The translations under genes and the position numbers were made by a program. A stretch of 64,000 nt of DNA from Bacilli bacterium (GTDB lineage Bacteria > Bacillota_I > Bacilli_A > RF39 > UBA660): the NCBI GenBank assembly GCA_016283935.1, contig JAEENX010000007.1:159749-223748 (forward strand). The letters are read 5' to 3'. The notes under the pieces are model-generated. The model saw nothing but the letters and a program-made list of their open reading frames with translations, had not been told where the DNA came from and searched no databases. This document shows positions 53,841-62,807 of the stretch, in pieces. Position 1 is the stretch's first letter, and every line of letters begins with the position of its first letter.

Positions 53841-53959
53841 AAAAATGCCTCTTTCGCACATTCATTATAACATAATTCATTTATTTAATAAATAACAACC
53901 TACTTTATTGTTTAATATTGAAATAAGTAGTATAATTTTATATATTAAGGAGAATAAAA

Positions 53960-55903
53960 ATGAAGGTATTTTTCAAGAAATTTAAAAACACTAAACTTAG
54001 TTTTAGATTAATATATTTATTTGTATTATTTATATTCATTGTAAGTTATATTTTCATGTTTAGAGAATTACTATTACTTGGAAGTATAGAAACTGCATTA
54101 AGAATATTAATATTATGTATATTTGGAGGAATTATTCTTATATATGGATTTGTAGATTTATTACTATTATTTACAAAACATCATAAATCGTTAGTAGTAA
54201 CATCTATAATAGCTATAATACTTGCAGCTGTATGTTCAATTTCAGGATTAACAATACATAAAATATATAGTTCAATTTCTAGTATAAATGATAATAGATT
54301 AATACTTTATACAACTAACTTAATAGTCATGAAAGATACTGAATTTAAAGATGATTCATCATTTAAAGTTGGTATGATTAACAATGAAACAGATGTTGAA
54401 GGTTATATATTACCTCAAGAAATGATTAAATCAGATAATATGAAAATAACAGTTGAAAAATATGATACATATTTTGAAATGTTAGAAAAGTTATATAACG
54501 GCGAATTAAATGGTATGTTTGTTACTTCAAACTATGTAATAGTATATGAAGGATATGAAGCATACGAAAATATTCAAACAGATGTTAAAGTAGCTAAAGA
54601 ATATTCTAAAGAAATGGAAAATCAAGAAACCATTGAAGCAAGTGGATCAGTTACTGAACCATTTACAATACTTCTAATGGGTGTTGATTCAACATCAGAT
54701 AAACTTAATGCAAATGCAGCATTCAACGGAGATACATTAATGCTTATTACATTTAATCCTCATACATTAAATGCAACAGTATTTAGTATTCCAAGAGATA
54801 CATATGTACCAATTGCTTGTATTAAGAGTTCATCAAAGATTAACTCATCTGCAGCATATGGTAATAAATGTATAATTGATACAGTACAAAACCTTACTGG
54901 TATTAAAATAGATTATTATGTAAAAGTAGATTTCAAAGGTGTAGTTGATTTAGTAAATGCTTTAGGTGGTGTTGATATAACAGTACCTGAAAAAGTAGAC
55001 TTCTGTGAACAAAATAGTAAACGTTCATTTGCACCTAAAGATCTACAATGTATTAAATCAGGATATCAACATATGGATGGTGAAAAAGCCTTAGCATTTG
55101 CAAGACACAGAAAAACTTATCCAACTGGGGACTTCCAAAGAGTACAAATGCAACAATTAGTTGTAGAAGCTATGGCTAATAGAGTTAAAACATTAACAAG
55201 TGTAAATGACTTCTATAGAGTATTAGATGCTGTATCAAATAACATAGCAACAAACATGTCGACTAAAGAAATGTTAAACTTATATAATGTATTTAAATCA
55301 TCTATTGCTGATGCAAATGATGGACAATTAGTAAATATCCAAAAAACATATTTAACAGGATATGGATTAACGATGTACGTAGATAATCTAGGACAAAATG
55401 TTTATACATTCCAATACTATGAACAATCATTAGCAGAAATAGTTAAAGCTTTAAAAGTTAATCTAGAACTTGAAAAAACATCTCCAATTAAAACATTTAG
55501 CTTCTCAGCAAATAAGCCATATGAAGTTAAATTAATTGGTGAAAAATACTATGCACAAGAACAACTTGAAACAATAAAAAACTTCGTAGGAACTGATTAT
55601 GAAGAAGCTAAAGCTTGGTGTGAAGCAAGAAATATTCAAGTTATAAAGAATTCAGTATACTCAGACAGTGAATTATATTCAGCAGATTATTCTGATGGAA
55701 CAATAGTAACTCAAAGTGTTGCTAAAGGAAGATTAGTAAAAGATACCAAGAGTATTATATTCAGTGTTCAATATTCAAACAGGGAAGTAACTACTTCAAC
55801 AACTACTATTTCAAACACAAGTGAAGAAGATACTACTACTGAAGAAAAAACAACAACAGAGAATATAACAGTAACACCTGATGTTCCAACTTTAGATGAA
55901 TAA
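53960..55903 (+). CDS. LytR-CpsA-Psr (LCP) family protein with C-terminal PASTA-like domain
   Basis: Three TM helices in residues 15-105, then an extracytoplasmic LCP domain: FTILLMGVDS, NGDTLMLITFNP, VFSIPRDTYV (Arg/Asp), KINSSAAYG, VDFKGVVDLVNALGGVDITV, and ALAFARHRKTYPTGDFQR with the phosphate-binding Arg set. LCP enzymes attach teichoic acid or polysaccharide to peptidoglycan. A PASTA-like unit (VGTDYEEAKAWCEARNIQV ... DGTIVTQSVAKGRLV) at about 535-605 may bind peptidoglycan, followed by a Thr-rich tail. TTAAGGAG precedes the ATG. Confidence 0.9.
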   Translation: MKVFFKKFKNTKLSFRLIYLFVLFIFIVSYIFMFRELLLLGSIETALRILILCIFGGIILIYGFVDLLLLFTKHHKSLVVTSIIAIILAAVCSISGLTIHKIYSSISSINDNRLILYTTNLIVMKDTEFKDDSSFKVGMINNETDVEGYILPQEMIKSDNMKITVEKYDTYFEMLEKLYNGELNGMFVTSNYVIVYEGYEAYENIQTDVKVAKEYSKEMENQETIEASGSVTEPFTILLMGVDSTSDKLNANAAFNGDTLMLITFNPHTLNATVFSIPRDTYVPIACIKSSSKINSSAAYGNKCIIDTVQNLTGIKIDYYVKVDFKGVVDLVNALGGVDITVPEKVDFCEQNSKRSFAPKDLQCIKSGYQHMDGEKALAFARHRKTYPTGDFQRVQMQQLVVEAMANRVKTLTSVNDFYRVLDAVSNNIATNMSTKEMLNLYNVFKSSIADANDGQLVNIQKTYLTGYGLTMYVDNLGQNVYTFQYYEQSLAEIVKALKVNLELEKTSPIKTFSFSANKPYEVKLIGEKYYAQEQLETIKNFVGTDYEEAKAWCEARNIQVIKNSVYSDSELYSADYSDGTIVTQSVAKGRLVKDTKSIIFSVQYSNREVTTSTTTISNTSEEDTTTEEKTTTENITVTPDVPTLDE

Positions 55904-55905
55904 AA

Positions 55906-55928
55906 AAAGAAGGTTTAAAACCTTCTTT
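55906..55928. terminator. Bidirectional terminator between convergent genes
   Basis: Stem AAAGAAGGTT / AACCTTCTTT (55906-55915 / 55919-55928), TAA loop. Confidence 0.85.
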
Positions 55929-56308
55929 TAATTTGCAATAGTATCTTTATCAAATACATATACTTTATATTTATACCATAAAGTAATATTTGTTCTACCT
56001 ACACTTCTAACATATAAATCTTTATCTAATTTACTTGTTTTAATTTCTCCTGAAGTAGAATCTAATTCAAAAGAATCACCATCTAAAATTGTTTCATTAT
56101 TAATAGTTAAATATATTTTATCTTTTTTTATTTCAAATTTACAATTATCTTTATTACTATATGAAATATTACTAAACTCTTCTACTTTAAAGAATGTTAT
56201 AGCTTTTTTATTGTTATTAATAACATAATTCATAAAAATAATAGCTATAAGCATTAGGAATATAATTACACCTAATACAGCACTTAATAGTTTATTCTCT
56301 GGATACAT
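55928..56308 (-). CDS. Small membrane-anchored hypothetical protein
   Basis: One TM helix (about 8-30) followed by a 95-residue extracytoplasmic beta-rich domain (KIYLTINNETILDGDSFELD). AGGAGGG precedes the ATG. 12 nt after its upstream neighbour, hence an operon of two. No family recognised. Confidence 0.65.
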   Translation of the reverse strand: MYPENKLLSAVLGVIIFLMLIAIIFMNYVINNNKKAITFFKVEEFSNISYSNKDNCKFEIKKDKIYLTINNETILDGDSFELDSTSGEIKTSKLDKDLYVRSVGRTNITLWYKYKVYVFDKDTIAN

Positions 56309-56320
56309 ATAACCCTCCTA

Positions 56321-57082
56321 TTACATTGGATATTCGTATTTATCTATATACCAACGATCTATAAATTTTAAAGTTATTTCAGCTCTTTTATATCTATTTT
56401 GATTATTTAATTTAAATGATATAGAAGCATCAATTCTCTTATCATCTATTTTGGTAACAGTTATAGAATTAATTTCATAATTATAATCAATATCAGTAAT
56501 CATTCTATAATATCTATCATTCCTTAAAATAATAATATCTTTATTATTATATTTAGTATATATTCTATTAGGTCTATGATCATTAAATAATTTATCCAAA
56601 TAAGGTAACATATTATATAATTCACAATAAACTATACCATTTTCAACAATCTTATCTAATTCTCCATCTTTAGCTACTTTATTAATTAAATCAGTATTAA
56701 ACACACTATAATCATTTGTATCAAATAATGCATTAGCATATTTAATAAAACCTTCAACAATTTGTTTAGCTGTTTCATTATCAACATTATTATTTTTGTA
56801 AATATCTTCAGTAAATATATTTAAATCAACTGAATAATATGGACTACTTAAATTTGTAGGAATTGTTGTTGTCGTTGTTGTTGTAGTGGTAGCCTCAGTT
56901 GTTGTTGTAGTAAACTGAGTAGATGTATTACCAGCTGTTGTTTCCAATCTTGGTAATTCAGTATCTTTAATCTTATTACTTTGAGCTAATCTTACAATTG
57001 TAACAACTAAAATAATAAATACAATTACAGTTACTACAAGTAAATATATATTTAATTTATCTAATTTGAATTTATCCTCCAT
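56321..57082 (-). CDS. Membrane-anchored hypothetical protein with Thr-rich linker
   Basis: A TM helix at about 10-32 is followed by an extended Thr-rich stalk (TEATTTTTTTTIP) and a roughly 180-residue extracytoplasmic domain with no motif I know. The same kind of Thr stalk occurs in the LCP tail and in the protein at 62806, probably as a flexible cell-wall spacer. GTAGGTGATAAT precedes the ATG. Confidence 0.65.
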   Translation of the reverse strand: MEDKFKLDKLNIYLLVVTVIVFIILVVTIVRLAQSNKIKDTELPRLETTAGNTSTQFTTTTTEATTTTTTTTTIPTNLSSPYYSVDLNIFTEDIYKNNNVDNETAKQIVEGFIKYANALFDTNDYSVFNTDLINKVAKDGELDKIVENGIVYCELYNMLPYLDKLFNDHRPNRIYTKYNNKDIIILRNDRYYRMITDIDYNYEINSITVTKIDDKRIDASISFKLNNQNRYKRAEITLKFIDRWYIDKYEYPM

Positions 57083-57152
57083 ATTATCACCTACATTAAT
57101 TGTATCATTAAATATATTAATTATTTTAATTAATTATTATAAATGAAATAAT

Positions 57153-57181
57153 TTGACAAAATAATAATAAAGTAGTAATAT
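57153..57181 (+). promoter_or_regulatory. Promoter of the small structured RNA
   Basis: Consensus TTGACA (57153-57158) and TAATAT (57176-57181) at 17-nt spacing. No reading frame begins downstream. Confidence 0.6.
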
Positions 57182-57187
57182 ACTAAA

Positions 57188-57392
57188 TCAGCAAAAGGGG
57201 TTATAGGTTATATATCCATTTGTTATGATATTACAAGATGAAATGAGTCTATTTATCAATCATTTCATTCTCTCTGTTTTTGATAAAAATTTATCATCTT
57301 CCTATCTAATACATACATAGGATGCCGGAGTAATATCATTCAGCTGGCATCTTATGTATTATCTTTATAAAGAGGCAATGCCTCATTTTTTT
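57188..57392 (+). ncRNA. Small structured RNA, about 200 nt
   Basis: A consensus promoter is followed by hairpins ATGAAATGA/TCATTTCAT (57238-57246 / 57260-57268), TGATAA/TTATCA (57281-57286 / 57291-57296) and a two-part helix AATACAT/ATGTATT (57308-57314 / 57354-57360) enclosing GATGCC/GGCATC (57321-57326 / 57346-57351). A GAGGC/GCCTC hairpin with a T-run follows. No ORF fits. The length suits 6S or raiA-type RNAs, but I cannot confirm either from signature bases; SRP and tRNA-like signatures are absent. Confidence 0.65.
57372..57392 (+). terminator. Terminator of the small RNA
   Basis: Stem GAGGC (57372-57376) / GCCTC (57380-57384) and seven T. Confidence 0.8.
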
Positions 57393-57404
57393 ATGCATAA
57401 AAAA

Positions 57405-57423
57405 AGAGCTTTATTTAAGCTCT
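57405..57423 (-). terminator. Terminator after the membrane thioredoxin at 57422
   Basis: Stem AGAGCTT / AAGCTCT (57405-57411 / 57417-57423); the minus strand continues in a T-run. Confidence 0.75.
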
Positions 57424-58246
57424 ATTTTTTCTTTGTGTTTGTTTTAGTTGTTTTCTTTGTTGATGTAGTCTTTGTTGTTTTTTTCTTAGTAGTTGTTTTA
57501 GTAGAAGCTTTCTTAGTAGCTGTTTTCTTAACAGGTACTTTCTTAGCAGTTACTTTAACAACTTCTTCTTTCTTTGGTTCTTCTACTGTTACTGCTTCAT
57601 CATCATCTTCTTCTTCATCTTCAGTTGGATAATAAACATCTGAATTATGTCTACCAAAGATAATAGCAATAACAATAATAACTACTAAACCAATTATTAC
57701 ATAACCAATAATATTATTTGTAGTTTTAGCTTCGTTAGCTTTTGAATCATCTGGATCAATTGAACCAGAACCAATACCAGCAACTATATCTTTATAGTCT
57801 GGATTAGTATAAGCTTTCTTTAATGCATCTTTAATTTCTTGAATTGCAGTTGCATAACCTTCTGGTGATGATTCAGGATTTGGGAATCCATTGAAATGTT
57901 CTTCACCAATTACATAAAGTGGAACACCAATTTTATTTTCATCAGTAACACCAAAATATTTAAATACGTTTGTCATTAATGCTTTATTTTCAGCATTATA
58001 CCAAACTTCATATTTAACTAAGTCATACATATAATTATATTCAGGATCTTTATCTAATTCAGATAAAAAAGTAAGTAAATCAGCACAATGTGAGCATCCA
58101 TTACCATGGAACACATAGAAGTTTACCTTCTTTCCTTCAAGCTTAGCTGCAGTTGTTGTTGTAGTCTTAGTTGACTTTGCACTAACAGCAACAAAAGGCA
58201 TTAAAGCTACTAATAATACAAGTAATACTTTAAATACTCTTTTCAT
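57422..58246 (-). CDS. Exported membrane thioredoxin-like protein (CSHC) with Lys/Thr-rich tail
   Basis: A signal peptide (about 1-23) precedes a thioredoxin-like domain beginning VNFYVFHGNGCSHCADLLTFL with the cis-Pro motif GVPLYVIG. It is a paralogue of the domain at 21613 (VFHTNTCPHC, GVPFYVIG). A C-terminal TM helix (about 178-198) and a highly basic cytoplasmic tail of alternating K and T follow. ATG 58246 has GGAGG at 8 nt. Probably an extracytoplasmic oxidoreductase. Confidence 0.8.
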   Translation of the reverse strand: MKRVFKVLLVLLVALMPFVAVSAKSTKTTTTTAAKLEGKKVNFYVFHGNGCSHCADLLTFLSELDKDPEYNYMYDLVKYEVWYNAENKALMTNVFKYFGVTDENKIGVPLYVIGEEHFNGFPNPESSPEGYATAIQEIKDALKKAYTNPDYKDIVAGIGSGSIDPDDSKANEAKTTNNIIGYVIIGLVVIIVIAIIFGRHNSDVYYPTEDEEEDDDEAVTVEEPKKEEVVKVTAKKVPVKKTATKKASTKTTTKKKTTKTTSTKKTTKTNTKKK

Positions 58247-58318
58247 AACCATTTCCTCCTTCTAACACTACAATAATTATAACATACATTTTACGTAAAT
58301 GTGTGAAAAAATAATAAA

Positions 58319-58340
58319 AAAACGAGTAATAACTCGTTTT
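58319..58340 (-). terminator. Terminator of the AbgT operon
   Basis: Stem AAAACGAGT / ACTCGTTTT (58319-58327 / 58332-58340), AATA loop, T-run on the minus strand. Confidence 0.85.
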
Positions 58341-59878
58341 TATAAAACTGAAACAGCACTTATTCCTAATGGTAATCCAACTAGATACCAAAGGATTAAT
58401 AATGCTATCCATACAATAGCCATTGATATAGCATATGGATACATTAATCTAATACATTTAACTGTACCAACATCTTTTTTACCATACTTTTCCATATATG
58501 CAACATATATTACAAAGTATGCCATTGCAGGTGTAAGTGCATAACCTATACTACTTGCACTAGTGAATGTTAATTGAGCAAATTCAGGACTAAATCCTGC
58601 AGTCATCATTAAAGGTACAATTGAATTGTTTAAGATATTCCATCTTGCAGCAAATGATGGTAATAAAGGTGTACTAATAAAACTAATAAAGAATACTATT
58701 ATTAGAAGTGGTATACCACCTATTCCAACATTAACTAATACATTAGCAAATAAACCAGTTAATAAATCACCAATCTTTGAATATCTTAATAATGATATAA
58801 ATAAACTACCAAAGAATAATAACATAATTACTTTACCAATTTCATCTAATGAATGTCCTAAATAATCAGCTACATCTCTGTGATTTTCAATATTCTTAGA
58901 TCCTAATCCATATAAGAAACCAGCTATAAAGAATAATGATGTTATAACGAATACATATCCATCAGCGAAGAATGAATCAGCACCAAATAACATATCAATA
59001 TATCTTGTTTCTCTATAATTTAATAAATTTCCACCAAATGGAACATTTGGAATAATATTCCAAATGAAGAATATCATATAGATAGTACATCCAATAGCGG
59101 CAAATAATAAACCTCTTTTTTCTTTTCTAGTAAGTTTTTCTTTATCTTCTACTATTTCTTCTTCATCTTTATAAGGCCCTAATTTAGGAACAATAATTCT
59201 TTCAGTAATATATGTAATAATAATTGAAGCAAATATTAAAGCAGCAATCATTATCCATAAATAACAATGTGTATTAATAGCATAATTTCTAGTAATAGAA
59301 CTTGCTGATAATTCAGTCATACTTGTTAAAGTAGAATCAATACTACTCATACCAATGCTTATTCCATATCCAATACATATTGACGCAAAAGCTGTAACAA
59401 TACCAGCCATTGGATTTCTTTTACCATACTTAAATAATAAAGCACTTAATGGAATCCAAATAACAAATGTTAAATCTCCAGTTATAGAAGAAAGTAAACA
59501 TAACACAACTAATAAGAAAGTAACAAATGTTTTATTTAATTTCTTAGTAAACACAAAGAATGTTGTATCTAAGAAACCACTTCTATCCATTATACCAATA
59601 CCGATTAAAGCAATAAGTAATGAACTTAATGGAGCAAAGTCAGCAAAGTTTTTTACTGTTGTACTAAATATGTATTTAATACCACTTAAACTAAATAATG
59701 AATCTACAGTAATTAATGTAGAAGTAAAATTACCAGTTCTAGAATTAATACTTGAATAAGTAACTGAAGCACCAAATAAATCTAATATTCCACTTGCAAT
59801 TACAACAATAGTAGTTAATAGAATGAATGTCATCATTGGATGCAAAATTACTTTATCAGATCTTTTAAACTTCTTCAT
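58340..59878 (-). CDS. AbgT-family transporter (p-aminobenzoyl-glutamate type)
   Basis: About 12 TM helices, with family features: ILDLFGASVTYSS after TM1, NFADFAPLSSLLIALIGIG, SGFL, and a C-terminal FTSASSIGYALTPAMAYF segment. AbgT proteins import p-aminobenzoyl-glutamate, or export sulfonamides as antimetabolite pumps. ATG 59878 lies 14 nt inside the DUF951 gene; the longer start at 59887 is a GTG within its ribosome binding site. Last gene of the parA-parB-MscS-DUF951-AbgT run. Confidence 0.88.
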   Translation of the reverse strand: MKKFKRSDKVILHPMMTFILLTTIVVIASGILDLFGASVTYSSINSRTGNFTSTLITVDSLFSLSGIKYIFSTTVKNFADFAPLSSLLIALIGIGIMDRSGFLDTTFFVFTKKLNKTFVTFLLVVLCLLSSITGDLTFVIWIPLSALLFKYGKRNPMAGIVTAFASICIGYGISIGMSSIDSTLTSMTELSASSITRNYAINTHCYLWIMIAALIFASIIITYITERIIVPKLGPYKDEEEIVEDKEKLTRKEKRGLLFAAIGCTIYMIFFIWNIIPNVPFGGNLLNYRETRYIDMLFGADSFFADGYVFVITSLFFIAGFLYGLGSKNIENHRDVADYLGHSLDEIGKVIMLLFFGSLFISLLRYSKIGDLLTGLFANVLVNVGIGGIPLLIIVFFISFISTPLLPSFAARWNILNNSIVPLMMTAGFSPEFAQLTFTSASSIGYALTPAMAYFVIYVAYMEKYGKKDVGTVKCIRLMYPYAISMAIVWIALLILWYLVGLPLGISAVSVL

Positions 59879-60059
59879 TGATAACACCCTTAACTTTCTT
59901 TAAAAATTCTAATCTATCAATCATAACTTCATGTCCACAATTAAGACATTTAATTTTGATATCAACACCTACTCTTGTTACAATCCATTTATTTTCTCCA
60001 CATGCATGTGGCTTTTTCATCATTACTTTATCATTTATATTAATATTATTTTTTTCCAT
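59865..60059 (-). CDS. DUF951 family zinc-ribbon-like protein
   Basis: A 64-aa protein with the DUF951 pattern: DKVMMKKPHACGENKWIVTRVGVDIKIKCLNCGHEVMIDR. Three Cys plus His (HACG, CLNC) likely bind zinc. The family is widely found near parB or ychF close to the replication origin in Bacillota, but its role is unknown. ATG 60059 follows GGTGTATAATC; it overlaps MscS by 14 nt. Confidence 0.9.
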   Translation of the reverse strand: MEKNNININDKVMMKKPHACGENKWIVTRVGVDIKIKCLNCGHEVMIDRLEFLKKVKGVINEEV

Positions 60060-61023
60060 GATTATACACCTCAATTTGAGTATATGGAATCTTTATCTTA
60101 TTCTTATCAAATGCTTTTTTAAATTCACTTAATGCTTTTCTTCTAATAGCAAATTTATCTTCACTATTAGAATGAACAACAACATAATAATCTACAGATG
60201 AACTATTTAAATTATTAACACCTAAATATTCACCTTTAGCAGTTGATATTTTCCATTCACTAATTTTCTCTAACACTTCTTTAATTACACGAATTACTTC
60301 TTCTTCATTAGATTCATAAGCAACAGGTAATTCAATAAATGTATTAGAATCTTTATAACTTAAATTCTTTATTTCTCCAATATTTCTATTAGAAACAATA
60401 AATACTGTTCCATCATATCCTTGAATCTTAGTAGACTTTAAACCAAATTCAATTACATGACCTTCAAAATCATTATATTTAACTAAATCTCCAATTACAA
60501 AGAAGTTTTCAAATATAATTGAAATACCACTTATAATATCTTTTAAAGCATCTTGTAATGCTAAACCAGCAATAGCACCAGCTATTCCTAAACCAGCAAG
60601 TAAGCTAGTTACATCTAATCCCCAAGCTGATAAACAAACTATAACAGCTATTAAGGTAACTACATATTTAATAATATTACCTGCTAAAATATAAACAGTA
60701 TTTCTTCTTTTTAATGTAATACTAGAAGCATTCTTTTTTACTCTTTTATCAATACATTTTTTAGCTATACGAAAAATTATAAATGCAGCAATAATAGTTA
60801 CTACTGGTACATAAAACTGAGGAGAAGTAACAACTTCTTTTATGAAAGATGTAATTGGATTAGATTCAACAACATTATTAACTACTTCTTCACTCTTATT
60901 AGCAATTTCTGAAATTCTTTCAGCACTTGGACTTAAAGTTGTAGTAGTTGTAGAAATCTCGTCAGTTATATTTTCAGCTACAGGCATCCCAGTAGAAGTT
61001 AATACTTCTAATAATTTAAACAT
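60046..61023 (-). CDS. Small-conductance mechanosensitive channel (MscS family)
   Basis: A long extracytoplasmic N-terminal stretch with a Thr-rich segment, three TM helices (about 70-170), and the pore helix GIAGAIAGLALQDALKDIISG. The MscS beta domain follows (VGDLVKYNDFEGHVIEFGLKSTKIQGYDGTVFIVSNRNI). It opens under membrane tension to release solutes. ATG 61023, preceded by AGGTGAATAA, lies 1 nt after the parB stop. Operon with parA, parB, DUF951 and AbgT. Confidence 0.92.
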   Translation of the reverse strand: MFKLLEVLTSTGMPVAENITDEISTTTTTLSPSAERISEIANKSEEVVNNVVESNPITSFIKEVVTSPQFYVPVVTIIAAFIIFRIAKKCIDKRVKKNASSITLKRRNTVYILAGNIIKYVVTLIAVIVCLSAWGLDVTSLLAGLGIAGAIAGLALQDALKDIISGISIIFENFFVIGDLVKYNDFEGHVIEFGLKSTKIQGYDGTVFIVSNRNIGEIKNLSYKDSNTFIELPVAYESNEEEVIRVIKEVLEKISEWKISTAKGEYLGVNNLNSSSVDYYVVVHSNSEDKFAIRRKALSEFKKAFDKNKIKIPYTQIEVYNHGKK

Positions 61024-61024
61024 T

Positions 61025-61936
61025 TTATTCACCTACTTCGATATTAAGTATCTCCATGATGCGATCTAAGTCTTTATCAGAATCAAATGGAATAACTACT
61101 TTATTACCACTTATAGTAGCTTTATTTCCAGTTGCATCTCTTAAAGCTTTCTCATATATCTTATGTCTTACATTAAACTCATTATTCTTTTTAATTGGGT
61201 TCTTTTTCTTAATTGTTTTATCTTCACTTGATAAAACTTCTAATTCATGAACACTTATACCATTATTTTTAATATCATCAACTAATTCAAGAATTTTTTC
61301 TTCATCTTCAATCTTAGATAAAACTCTAGCATGAGACATAGAAATCTTTTTATTAGTTACATCTCTTTGTACTTTTTCAGGTAATTTTAATAAACCTAAA
61401 ATATTTGTTACATAACTTCTTGATTTATTAAATCTAGAAGCTACTTCTTCTTGAGTAAGATTCATCTTTTCCATGAAGTTTTTATAAGCTTTAGCTTCTT
61501 CTATTGGACTTAAATCTTCTCTTTGTATATTTTCAAGGATAGCTATTTCCATCATTTCTTCATCATTAAAATCTTTGATGATTGCTGGAATAGTAACTTT
61601 ACCAGCTATTTTTGAAGCTTTAGTTCTCCTTTCACCAGCAACTAATTCATATCCTTTAATACTTTTTTTAACAATAATTGGTTCTAATACACCATGATCT
61701 TTAATTGATTCGGCAAGTTCATTTAATGCATCTTCATCAAAGTGTAATCTAGGTTGATAAGGATTACTTCTGATTTCATCTAATGGAATCATTACAATTT
61801 CATTTTCAGGAGTACTTTCAACAATAGTTTTCTCAAAAGTATTAATATCTTTAATATCAGTTAAGTCTAATTGTTCACTGCTAAAAAGTGCTTCTAATCC
61901 TTTACCTAATGCTTTTCTTTTTTTATTTTCTTCCAT
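61025..61936 (-). CDS. parB: ParB/Spo0J chromosome partition protein
   Basis: A LGKGLEALFS start and a ParB N-terminal domain IPLDEIRSNPYQPRLHF and GVLEPIIVKKS, with the CTP-binding GYELVAGERRTKAS, are followed by the ILENIQREDLSPIEEAKAY region. A helix-turn-helix (LTQEEVASRFNKSRSYVTNILGLLKLP) and a C-terminal dimer domain complete it. ParB loads at parS, slides as a CTP clamp and recruits SMC. ATG 61936 overlaps parA by 14 nt. No parS palindrome was seen in the window. Confidence 0.95.
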   Translation of the reverse strand: MEENKKRKALGKGLEALFSSEQLDLTDIKDINTFEKTIVESTPENEIVMIPLDEIRSNPYQPRLHFDEDALNELAESIKDHGVLEPIIVKKSIKGYELVAGERRTKASKIAGKVTIPAIIKDFNDEEMMEIAILENIQREDLSPIEEAKAYKNFMEKMNLTQEEVASRFNKSRSYVTNILGLLKLPEKVQRDVTNKKISMSHARVLSKIEDEEKILELVDDIKNNGISVHELEVLSSEDKTIKKKNPIKKNNEFNVRHKIYEKALRDATGNKATISGNKVVIPFDSDKDLDRIMEILNIEVGE

Positions 61937-62711
61937 CTCTTTCAATAACCTCCTTAGCTAAGTTATTATAAGCTTCTGCAGCTCTACTAGTTGGATCATA
62001 TTCATTGATAGGTTCTCCATGTGATGGAGCTTCAACGAATCTAACTAAACGTGGAATAATTGTATCAAAAGTATATTCTTTAAAGAATCCTCTAACTTCT
62101 TCAACAACTTCTAATCCTAAATTTGTTCTAGGGTCTAACATTGTTAATAGAACACCTTCAATTTGTAATCTAGGATTTAATTTAGTTTGTGTTTGGATTA
62201 TAGTTTCTAATAATTGAGTTATACCATCTAATGCAAAGAATTCACATTGAACTGGAATTATAACTGAATCAGATGCTACTAAAGAGTTAGTAGTTAATAA
62301 TCCTAATGATGGTGGACAATCAATTATAATATAATCAAATTCCTTTCTTAAAGGATCTAATATTTTAGTTAATTGTGCACTCATATTAAATGATCTATCT
62401 TGAGATTGTTTAGTAACTAATTCAATATCAATACCAGCTAAATTAATAGTAGCAGGCATTAAATATAAATTTGTAAATCTAGTTTTAATAACTGCTTTAT
62501 GTGGTTCTGCTTCACCATTTAGACATTCATATACACTAGCAGTGATATCACTCTTATTAACACCTAGACCTGTAGAAGTATTACCTTGAGGGTCTAAGTC
62601 TACAAGTAGAGTCTTTTTGCCTAATTTACCCAATGCAGCAGCTAAATTTATACTGCTTGTTGTCTTGCCTACTCCACCTTTTTGATTAACTAATGATATA
62701 ACTTTAGCCAT
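61923..62711 (-). CDS. parA: ParA/Soj chromosome partition ATPase
   Basis: MAKVISLVNQKGGVGKTTSS carries the deviant Walker A KGGVGKTT. The Walker A' strand VDLDPQGNTSTG and Walker B YIIIDCPPSLGLL follow. The 262-aa length is normal for Soj. Works with ParB at the origin region and influences replication initiation. The GGCAGTGAT before the ATG is a weak site. Preceded by the 243-aa protein gene and its terminator. Confidence 0.95.
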   Translation of the reverse strand: MAKVISLVNQKGGVGKTTSSINLAAALGKLGKKTLLVDLDPQGNTSTGLGVNKSDITASVYECLNGEAEPHKAVIKTRFTNLYLMPATINLAGIDIELVTKQSQDRSFNMSAQLTKILDPLRKEFDYIIIDCPPSLGLLTTNSLVASDSVIIPVQCEFFALDGITQLLETIIQTQTKLNPRLQIEGVLLTMLDPRTNLGLEVVEEVRGFFKEYTFDTIIPRLVRFVEAPSHGEPINEYDPTSRAAEAYNNLAKEVIERDGRK

Positions 62712-62785
62712 ATAAAATCACTGCCTTCATAAATTTTGTCTTCATATAAAATTATACCATTATATTATATAAAAATAAACGAAAA

Positions 62786-62807
62786 AAAAGAGTAATAATA
62801 CTCTTTT
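62786..62807 (-). terminator. Terminator after the 243-aa membrane protein gene
   Basis: Stem AAAAGAGTA / TACTCTTTT (62786-62794 / 62799-62807), AATA loop, T-run on the minus strand. Confidence 0.85.

Noticed and set aside
57188..57392. Riboswitch or T-box leader
   Set aside because: It ends in its own terminator and no plus-strand gene follows; the next gene is convergent. No T-box AGGGTGG element was found.
61025..62711. parS site near parAB
   Set aside because: No sequence close to the parS palindrome TGTTTCACGTGAAACA was visible.
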